A stretch of DNA of 11,953 nt. Source: Curvularia sp. ZM96. Lineage: Eukaryota; Ascomycota; Dothideomycetes; Pleosporales; Pleosporaceae. The notes under the pieces are model-generated. The model was not told the origin of the DNA. It searched no databases and saw only the letters and a program-made list of their open reading frames with translations. A program made the position numbers and the translations under genes. The stretch spans positions 1-11,953 of the forward strand of contig JAJGBQ010000026.1 in assembly GCA_022457065.1 (NCBI GenBank), in the 5' to 3' direction. Shown here in pieces: positions 1 to 6,423 of this stretch; the first letter of the stretch is position 1; every line of letters starts with the position of its first letter.

Positions 1-66
1 TGTACTTCGTTCAGTTACGTTATTGCTAAGTTAAACAGACGACTACAAACGGAATCGACAGCACCT
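1..66. other. Untrimmed Nanopore adapter and native barcode (left end)
   Basis: Not biological sequence. Bases 1-27 match the Oxford Nanopore ligation adapter top strand (begins TGTACTTCGTTCAG) with one extra T. Bases 28-34 match the native-barcode flank AAGGTTAA minus one G. Bases 35-58 match all 24 bases of native barcode 02. Bases 59-66 are the inner flank CAGCACCT. The same elements occur in reverse complement at the other end. The match is from recalled kit sequences; plasmid sequence begins at 67-69. Confidence 0.95.
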
Positions 67-68
67 GG

Positions 69-192
69 CAGTCTATACGAATCCTGTTAGATTATAACAC
101 TACTATAGGATAGATCTGATATGTTATTATAAATATATTTCCAGAGATAACCTATTATGCTGTTATATTCTAACTGGATGACTATAGACTGC
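69..192. repeat. Terminal fold-back inverted repeat inside the TIR
   Basis: The outermost nine bases (69-77, CAGTCTATA) recur inverted at 183-191 (TATAGACTG). The match is ten bases if G68 is genuine plasmid sequence, pairing with C192. The same occurs on the right end at 11778-11786 and 11892-11900. A single-stranded end could fold back into a loop of about 105 nt. A role in replication initiation or end recognition is inference. Confidence 0.5.
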
Positions 193-399
193 TTATCCAT
201 TATTTATAAGGAGTTAGCTCTTATTGGAGTTGCATCCTAGTTATACGATTTAACAATCACTATTCAAAGTGAGGATTACTCATTAAATAAGATTAGTTAA
301 GATATAACATCATTTAGAGGAATAGTGGAATGGAAAGACAAACGAGCTATTTCTCCACTGAAAAAATAATAAAATTAAAGGTGAATAAATAAAGTTGGT

Positions 400-421
400 A
401 TATAAGCTCTTAGATGAAAAG
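400..421 (+). promoter_or_regulatory. Candidate promoter, left TIR (for DNA polymerase)
   Basis: At 400-408 ATATAAGCT resembles the yeast mitochondrial nonanucleotide promoter ATATAAGTA (7 of 9). It overlaps CTCTTAGATGAAAAG at 407-421, whose TTAGATG part resembles the TTAGA-type mitochondrial promoters of filamentous ascomycetes. A similar string, CTCTTATAGTGAAAAAG, precedes the 330-aa ORF, and TATATAGTGAAAG precedes the RNase III gene. It sits right before the GC-rich leader, about 240 nt ahead of the ATG. It would be read by the plasmid RNA polymerase. No transcript data; motif comparison is by eye. Confidence 0.35.
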
Positions 422-648
422 AATGGTTAGTAAGGTAATCGAAAGGTCGTAGCCTGTCTAGAAGATAATCTGAGGGCGGTAAGTTGGTGAAAACCCTGGG
501 ATACACGAAGTGCCTAAAATAGTCTAAACTTAAAAGCTAGCTATCGAGATAGTCTGACGTCTGGTCCAGCGTTACCCAGCTTGGATACGAACCCTTGGGC
601 GGGTGAATTCTGAATAAACCCCGTAAACAGTCACGCGATGTGGGCGAT
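421..648 (+). other. GC-richer structured 5' leader, left TIR
   Basis: A ~230-nt island, roughly half G+C by eye in an otherwise very AT-rich molecule, lying between the candidate promoter and the DNA polymerase ATG. Visible hairpins: GGTTA/TAGCC (425-429 with 450-454); CTAT-CGAG-ATAG (541-552); TCCA..TGGA with an inner GC/GC pair (565-585); ACCC/GGGT (591-604). I see no conserved ORF and cannot assign an RNA family. A short stretch (425-480) recalls the helix 11-12 region of small-subunit rRNA (GTTAGTAAGGTAAT, then GTAGCCTGTCTAGAAGAT), but the flanks do not follow, so this may be chance. It could be a translational leader, a processed RNA, or a packaging or replication signal. Confidence 0.5.
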
Positions 649-662
649 ATTTTAATAAAAAA

Positions 663-3600
663 ATGAAAACAAAGAACAAAAAATATATAAAAAATCTAAC
701 AAGGAGATTTAATCTTGTAATAAATTGCTATTCTACTACAGTTGGTCATGATAGATTTCTACTTGATCGTAGGGATATTTTACTTGGTTGTTCTTTTATC
801 ATAAAAAGATATAATCATTCTTTTCCTCTTTTGAGCTGAAATCCTGATAAAATTAAAGAAGGTAATTTTGGTTACACAAAAGACATTTTATTACCTTCAA
901 ATATAAGGTGAGATAAAGGAAAAAGTGTCGTTAATAAATTAGGAAGAATTGACAAGACTTTATTTTCTGAAGATTATGACATTGGGAGATATAAAAATTT
1001 TAATGAGAATGTTAAACGTGCGCAAGAGATTTTTAATTTGTTCAGCCCTTTTAACTCATATTCTTTAGCTGTTATGGTATCACAAAATAATAATGATGTG
1101 GTTGTCGTTAAAACTATAGATATGCATTATCTGGTGAATAATACCACCAATGTTATACTCCTTATGAAACACATTTACGCAAGAATTGAATTATTAAGTA
1201 TAAAATATAGATTTTCTATGCAAGACAACATAATTTTTAGATACAAACCCCTTTATTTAAAAGTTAAGGACCCTGAATTATCTTATAGCGGGGGGCGAAT
1301 TAATAATACATTATATAAACCTGATTCTCGTAAATTAGACATGAATAGTAGACTTTTATCACCTAATTGATTACCTCAAACCATAAATTTATTATTTTAC
1401 GGTGTTGCTTTAAGCTATAAAGAGAATACTATAACATTTTTATATAACGATAAGTTTATTATAAATGTTAAAATTATTAACTATAATGAGCATCATATTC
1501 TTACTGTTTACAGAAAAAAAGAAGATGATCTTATTTTTCTTGTTAATGTAGAAGATGTTATGCATGATAATACTTTAATTCGTAGCTTTGAAAGCGGTAA
1601 AAATTTAATATATACACAATACGGAGATAATAACAGATTGATTAACTTAGAATATAACAAAGATGTAAAATTTATAGATAAAAAAGCAAAAGAATTTAAA
1701 AAAAAAGATAAATTCTTAACTTTCGACATAGAGGCATACACTAATGAAAAAAAGGAATTTGTACCTTATGCTTGTGGGTTTTATGACGGTAAAAAAAAAT
1801 ATTTATATTATGTAACAGACTTTAATAGTTGGGAGGAAATGTTAGTTAAGTTTATTTGTGATATGATGGATGTTAAATATAATAATTACACAGCTTATGC
1901 ACATAATTTAGGTGGATTTGACATTGCATTTATTTTTACTATTATGGATAAATTATATAATATAAGTAGTTTACTTTCTAAAGTAAATAGTATTATATCT
2001 TTCAAAGCTTCATACAAAAAAGACAATAAGACAGTATGTCTACGTTTTGCCGACTCATACGCAATATTGCCTAGTTCGTTGTTACAATTAGGACATAGTT
2101 ACCAAGTTAAAGTAAAAAAGAGTGTTTTCCCTTATAAATTTGTTAATGTAAATAATTTAAATTATAGAGGTTGTCTTCCAGATATAAAATATTTTGAAGA
2201 GAGTTTAGATACTATAATAGCTTATGATGGGTTTTTTAAGTATTACGAAAATAAAGTTTGAGATTTAAAAAAAGAAACATTAGAATATTTAAGTAACGAT
2301 GTAATATCTTTGCACCAAGTTTTACAGAAAGCTGATAATTACTATTTTAGTAATTACAGACTTAATATTACAACTTATCCTACATTACCTTCTATATCAT
2401 TGGGAATTCTTAGAAGTAATTTTTTAAATAAAAACATATTACTGCCAAGATGTAGAGGTGATTTAGAATATGCGGTTAGAAGTTCATTTTTTGGAGGAAG
2501 AAATGAAGTATTTAAACCTATAGGTTATGGATTATTTTGCTATGACATTAATAGTCTTTACCCATATGCAATGCTTAAAGATATGCCAGTTGGAACACCC
2601 ATTTATAGTTTACAAAAAGACATTACAAAAATATTTGGTTTTGTCAAAGTTAAAATTAATACACCTTCATATATAGACAAACCTGTATTACCTTGCCGTA
2701 TTGTCGATGAGACTGGGGAAAGTAAATTAATATTTCCTCTAGGTAGTTGAGAAGGGTGATACTTTTCAGAAGAAATCAAATTAGCTATACATTATGGTTA
2801 TCACATAGAAGTCGTAGAAAGTTTTATATTTGATCGTGGTGTAAATACATTTAAAGATTTTATTATGGATTTTTATAATCAAAAAATGCTTGCCGCTTCT
2901 GCTGCAGAACGTCATTCAGCAAAACTTACAATGAATTCAATATTTGGTAGAATGGGTATGAGTAATGAGCGTGACAAAATTAAGATGGTTAATTTAGAAG
3001 AATACAATAAAATTGAGCTATTGTTTGATATTAAGAGCTATATACAATTGGATAAAAAAATATTAGTTCGTTATAGTAAACTACCTAGTAGAATAAAATG
3101 TGAGCAAAATGGAAAAGATTACGATCTTGAATTGCTAAAATATTCTGATAACGAGGATACTGTTATAAATTCATCCCCAATAGCTGCAGCAACAGCTAGC
3201 TGGGCACGTATTATAATGTACCCCTACTTAGCCAATGCATATTATTCAGACACAGACTCTGTTTTTTTAGATTATCCACTAAATAATGATTTAATAGGGA
3301 GTGGTATTGGTCAATTTAAATTAGAGTATGAAGGCATGATTAAGAAAGCTATATTTCCAACATCTAAACTATATCTTCTGGACACTAATTGTGGAATAGT
3401 TACTAAATCTAAGGGGTATAGTGGAAAATTGTCTTTATCTGATTATATCACTTTGTACAAGGCTGATTTGATTAAAGTTACTGATACACGTTGACATAGA
3501 GACATTGAGAATAAAACGGTTAAAGTAGTTGACGACCAAGCGTTAGTTATTACAGGTGAATATAACAAACGTAATAAGATTTACTCAAAAAGTAGGTGAA

Positions 3601-4019
3601 CTGGTACTTCACCTTTAGTAATTAATTCTTTATTACAAATTCTACCAACATCAATAACAATCTATGAAAAGAATAGACATAGCTTGGTTTTAAATACTTT
3701 TCACTATTGTTCTTTATCTTTAAAACCTTTCACACAACTACATGTGAATAAGACAAAACCATTAACACCGTTATCCATAGGTCTAAAAGATGGGCATGTA
3801 AATACGCAAAATCACCTTAAATACTCTCACATGAGTGTGGATGAATTCTGTAAACATACAGAATATATGATATGTGAGAGTAATATGTTAGCAGCTAACG
3901 AAGCTAGCATGATGCTGTTTAGAGTCACTGGGCTGATATTCGATAAAGATGGTAGTATATATTATTATAAAAAAGGTAATATACCTAGAAAAGTTTATAT
4001 AAGAAAAAAGTATAGTTAG
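663..4019 (+). CDS. dpo: Protein-primed family B DNA polymerase (1118 aa, TGA = Trp)
   Basis: Replicates the linear plasmid from its ends by protein priming, inside mitochondria. The frame stays open from ATG 663 to TAG 4017 only if eight TGA codons (837, 909, 1368, 2259, 2748, 2757, 3492, 3597) are read as Trp. 3'-5' exonuclease motifs: Exo I FDIE (D355, E357), Exo II HNLGGFD (N415, D420), Exo III Y542xxxD546. A GGR linker lies near 611-614. Polymerase motifs: A YDINSLYPY (D628), B KLTMNSIFG (K754-G762), C YSDTDS (D863, D865), and a KLY motif (K902-Y904). Nothing catalytic is missing. The ~300 residues before the exonuclease domain match no motif I know and, as proposed for related plasmids, may supply the terminal protein; no separate terminal-protein gene is evident. 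The start was chosen because its ATG lies in the TIR and aligns exactly with the RNA polymerase start. Confidence 0.96.
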
Positions 4020-4034
4020 TGGTGAAACAGTTAA

Positions 4035-4160
4035 ACTGCTAAATATTTTACTTCTAGGTTTTTTCGGTATTCTATAGCAGAATCACTTGAATCGGAGAAT
4101 ATATTACACGATAGTTTAAGTAAATACAACAATTATCTTAATGGTAGTGTTATACTTTAA
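4035..4160 (+). pseudogene. Possible detached C-terminal tail in the DNA polymerase frame
   Basis: After TAG 4017 and a second stop (TAA 4032), the same frame is open again for 41 codons to TAA 4158, reading protein-like sequence (starts TAKYFTSRFFRYS, ends NGSVIL). There is no start codon. It could be the remains of a longer polymerase C-terminus cut off by two stops, or chance openness. I recognise no family. Confidence 0.2.
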
Positions 4161-4275
4161 CATTATCCCCCATTATTTAAATTAGGTCAAAGTTTCATTA
4201 AATGAAATTATAATTATTGCATTTCTAAAATAAACTAGTTTAAGAGGTTAACTTAATTAATAAACTAGTTTTTTT

Positions 4276-4325
4276 ACACCATATATTATTGAGCACCATT
4301 CAATAAATCATGGTGTTTTTTTTTT
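4276..4325 (+). terminator. Hairpin plus T-tract terminator after DNA polymerase
   Basis: ACACCAT (4276-4282) pairs with ATGGTGT (4310-4316), followed by ten T (4316-4325). Inside the loop a second small stem, ATTGA/TCAAT, can form. This is the layout of an intrinsic terminator on the DNA polymerase strand, about 260 nt after the stop. Two AAACTAGTTT palindromes lie just before it (near 4232 and 4262). T7-like polymerases can stop at such structures; function is inferred. Confidence 0.55.
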
Positions 4326-4358
4326 ACTGAAAGCATGGTATACGTGTTATATAGGAAT

Positions 4359-4387
4359 AAAAAAAAAGTCTGATATTAATATCGGAC
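4359..4387 (-). terminator. Terminator-like hairpin, copy 1
   Basis: GTCTGATATTAATATCGGAC (4368-4387) forms an 8-10 bp stem. On the minus strand it is followed by nine T (the A-run 4359-4367). It would end minus-strand transcripts coming from the 330-aa ORF. A second copy at 8094-8122 keeps the stem although its bases changed (a G-T pair here is T-A there), which argues that pairing is conserved. Confidence 0.5.
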
Positions 4388-4452
4388 TAAAAAAAAAACT
4401 TTTTATGAGGATTAAAAAAAAATGATTACAAAAACAACACGATTTTAATTAA

Positions 4453-4552
4453 CCAACTTTTAAAGACGTATTATCGGTGCAATTTGAAAAGTAGAAATCA
4501 TGTCTAAAAAACGTTCTACTCCTCATTAGTGGCATATTTAATATGATCAAAA
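4453..4552. repeat. Duplicated non-coding block, copy 1
   Basis: About 100 bases similar in direct orientation to 7980-8076. They share a perfect 21-base core (4515-4535, beginning TCTACTCCTCATTAG) and roughly three quarters of the other bases by eye. In the core, CTACT pairs with AGTGG around a 7-base loop. Here the block follows the terminator-like hairpin in + coordinates; in the other copy it precedes it. Confidence 0.65.
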
Positions 4553-4860
4553 CCTTGCATATCTCTCTCTACACAAATCATTGTAACCTTCAAGTGTAAT
4601 GTTGTTATAATAACCTATATCTGGAGTTTTACCTTTAAAATATCTTTAGTACAAAATAAATGAGGAAAATGACTTTTTACTGTATCTACTTTATAATCCT
4701 CACATAAATCTCTTAATGATCTTGGTAATATAGCATAACTATCTAATAATTTTACAGCTCTTACTTTAATTAAAACAGAATAATAACATCCTGCTTTTAA
4801 TTTGTCTGAATAAAACTTCTTTCTTAAAGTTTTGCATATCATCATATACAAATATCTCAT
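4538..4860 (-). pseudogene. Relic of a second family B DNA polymerase
   Basis: The minus frame from ATG 4860 to TAG 4615 reads 81 residues containing LLDSYAILPRSLRDL and KSHFPHLF, clearly the part of a plasmid DNA polymerase between Exo II and Exo III; the resident enzyme has ADSYAILPSSLLQL and KSVFPYKF. Near 4634 one base appears lost: the next frame continues with KTPDIGYYNNITLEGYNDLC, the expected following segment, and stops at 4538. No exonuclease or polymerase motif survives. The fragment differs too much from the resident gene to be a recent duplicate, so it most likely comes from a different plasmid by recombination. Not functional. Confidence 0.75.
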
Positions 4861-4941
4861 AAGCTAATCAAATTTTGCTTTTTCAACCCTACTAGAAGAA
4901 GAGTAAAATCTCTTTTGACTAGCCCTCTTATTTTTTTTTTA

Positions 4942-4963
4942 GTTATTTCGTATACGAAATAAC
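4942..4963. repeat. Perfect 22-bp palindrome
   Basis: GTTATTTCGTA is followed directly by its reverse complement TACGAAATAAC, giving 11 paired bases with no spacer. It lies just before the GC-rich double hairpin in a spacer with no live gene. Short palindromes of this sort are common in fungal mitochondrial DNA; a binding-site role cannot be judged. Confidence 0.7.
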
Positions 4964-4985
4964 GTCAAAAAGAAATTAGGACTTA

Positions 4986-5016
4986 TCCCGCAGCAGGGCA
5001 AGGCCCCGCAGGGGAC
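4986..5016. repeat. GC-rich double-hairpin element
   Basis: Two adjacent GC hairpins: CCC-GCAGCA-GGG (4987-4998) and CCCC-GCA-GGGG (5004-5014), separated by five bases. The cluster stands out sharply from its surroundings. It resembles the GC clusters and double-hairpin elements known as small mobile or spreading elements in fungal mitochondrial genomes. It may have been acquired from the host mitochondrial DNA. Confidence 0.65.
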
Positions 5017-5045
5017 TAGTTTTAAAGTAATTTATTATTTTGGAT

Positions 5046-6038
5046 TTAAATAATTTTAGTAGAGGTATGCATCCCTTTTTTAGACTGAACACCATTAAAA
5101 TTAGTGAGATTCCTATTATTAACTTCTACAAATTTACCTGGATGTAGTTTAATATACTTATTCACATTTTCTATGTCTTTTTCCATTAACAATAAGTTTT
5201 TTTCACAAGCCAATCTTTTATATTTTGAAATAGATGGATAGATGAAATTTACTATCTTAGTTTCATCACATATTATACTTTTAATAAACAAATCTAGATT
5301 TTGTTCTGTAAGATCCAGAAAAGGTTTATTTACGAATTTGTTATTATTATAAAAAGATTGTGTTATAATTTTATATGCACTAGTATTAAACACACTTAGC
5401 ATAAATCTACTTAAATTAAACTGAGTAGGTGAAAGATTCCCTTTAAAAGAATTTTTCCCACTACTAATTACTATCCCAAAAGTTTTAAATATTATTTTTA
5501 GCAATGGTAACCCAATCCCCTCCACAATTAAGATTAATTTAAACCCCTTTTCTCTAAGCGAAGATAAAGTATTAAACATATCCTTATTAAAAAATTCTTT
5601 GTATTGTAAAACTCCATATGTATGAATATTTTCATCCAAATTAAATCAGTCAGCTTCTTTATATCTATTTCTCTGTATTCTAAGGATAATAACTTTTTCA
5701 CCACTATAGATATTACCAAAATATTTTCTTAAATCGTACGTTTTATTTAAAGCATTGTTTAAGTAATTCCTATTAATAACAACAGAAGTAGTATAAATAA
5801 CATTTTTTTCTCTTTCTTTTGAAAAATTGAAACCACTCAAGTCTATAATTGTAGCATAACTAGAGTTTATTTTTATCAAAGAAGATAACATAGAGGATTG
5901 TTCCTCTCAATTATCTATCCGTTGGTTTTCCAGGTTCGTATATTTTTCTCTAGCCTTTTCTAGTAATTTATCTTTATTCTGAAACTCCAATGTAACCAAA
6001 TTATCATTAAACTTAGAAATGATCATTTCTTTATTCAT
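5046..6038 (-). CDS. Orphan 330-aa protein, function unknown
   Basis: I do not recognise this protein. The frame is open from ATG 6036-6038 to TAA 5046 with TGA read as Trp at residues 44 and 131, which are its only tryptophans. The first ~45 residues are rich in K, E and N and could form a short coiled coil. Residues 166-193 are strongly hydrophobic and could be a buried core or a membrane segment. The C-terminal third is Lys/Asn-rich. There are no zinc, nuclease or polymerase motifs. It lies on the RNA polymerase strand behind its own copy of the GGTTAAGGGCGTC leader. A separate terminal protein, a DNA-binding protein or a maintenance factor are all possible. The start fits the leader and follows an in-frame stop at 6042. 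Confidence 0.8.
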
Positions 6039-6057
6039 TTATTATTTTTTCTTTTTA

Positions 6058-6120
6058 ATTAAAACAAAGGGAAAAAGTGAAAAGACGCCCTTAACCGTAT
6101 AACCTTTTTCACTATAAGAG
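6058..6120 (-). promoter_or_regulatory. Leader/promoter element upstream of the 330-aa ORF
   Basis: On the minus strand it reads CTCTTATAGTGAAAAAG (6104-6120), then GGTTAAGGGCGTC, then TTTTCACTTTTTCCC and TGTTTTA, ending about 20 nt before the ATG. AGTGAAAA and TTTTCACT (6106-6113 with 6076-6083) form an 8-bp stem that displays GGTTAAGGGCG in the loop. A matching element sits before the RNase III gene at 7829-7887. Either a promoter with its start region or a translational control hairpin. Confidence 0.5.
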
Positions 6121-6124
6121 ATTG

Positions 6125-6150
6125 TATGATTCGAACCTATGATTCGAACC
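6125..6150. repeat. Tandem 13-base repeat
   Basis: Two exact copies of TATGATTCGAACC (6125-6137, 6138-6150). On the minus strand each contains GGTTCGAATC, the same string as a tRNA T-arm, but neither copy has the flanking stem of a T-arm and no cloverleaf can be built. It lies in the 385-nt spacer between the RNase III stop and the 330-aa ORF, in the presumed leader of the latter. Confidence 0.7.
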
Positions 6151-6178
6151 TCCAAATATGAAATAAAGAACTCGATTA

Positions 6179-6195
6179 TTGTATCACAGATACAA
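6179..6195. repeat. 7-bp perfect hairpin in the spacer
   Basis: TTGTATC-ACA-GATACAA forms a perfect 7-bp stem with a 3-base loop, without a T-tract, inside the spacer upstream of the 330-aa ORF. The rest of this spacer (6200-6423) holds A/T runs and no ORF I believe. Confidence 0.5.
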
Positions 6196-6423
6196 GATAT
6201 CAGATGAAAAAAAGACTGCTCTGTTAGGGCTCCATTATAGTGTGAAAGTCCAAACCACTTTTTTTTACAATGAGTTTTTTTTTTTATTTTAAGAAAACAA
6301 CCTAAACGACCAACATATCTATTAATACATAATAACACCTTCACTGTTTAACCAATAATGTAACCAAACCCAACACATTTAACATTTATCAAAAAAATTT
6401 TTTTCTTTTATATGTTTAAATAA

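Larger units (their letters stand above)
69..669 (+). repeat. Left terminal inverted repeat (601 bp)
   Basis: I compared this segment line by line with the reverse complement of 11300-11900 and found no mismatch or gap over 601 bp. Position p on the left corresponds to 11969-p on the right. Long TIRs on a linear element with a family B DNA polymerase are the mark of protein-primed linear plasmids; the 5' ends are expected to carry a covalent terminal protein, which is inference here. The outer ~330 bases are AT-rich without an ORF. The inner ~230 bases are a GC-richer, hairpin-rich leader. The repeat ends just inside the DNA polymerase gene, after the start codon (663-665) and the Lys codon, so both polymerase genes share start and leader. 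Confidence 0.97.

Noticed and set aside
421..648. Group I intron core in the TIR leader
   Set aside because: AGATAGTC at 548-555 recalls the P7 strand, but no matching P, Q or R elements could be found in order on either strand.
1508..1741. 77-codon minus-strand ORF
   Set aside because: Antisense shadow of the DNA polymerase gene.
663..4019. Several separate broken polymerase genes instead of one
   Set aside because: Every internal break is a TGA in the same frame with catalytic motifs running in order, so it is one intact gene under the mitochondrial code. The same holds for the RNA polymerase.
4515..4535. Anticodon-arm-like stem with a 7-base loop containing TCA (as for tRNA-Trp)
   Set aside because: Position 33 is C instead of U, position 37 is not a purine, and no acceptor or T-arm surrounds it in either copy.
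5534..5719. 61-codon minus-strand ORF
   Set aside because: Alternate frame across the TGA at 5646 inside the 330-aa ORF; no independent support.
6122..6195. Possible tRNA on the minus strand (T-arm-like GGTTCGAATC, TTGTAT/ATACAA ends 74 nt apart)
   Set aside because: No T-stem can form around TTCGAAT, no D-arm or anticodon arm fits, and the T-arm string is a tandem repeat.
6042..6344. 100-codon minus-strand ORF ahead of the 330-aa ORF
   Set aside because: It starts at GTG, runs through the hairpin leader and the 13-base tandem repeat, ends in a Lys run from an A-tract, and resembles no family. It looks like leader sequence that happens to be open.
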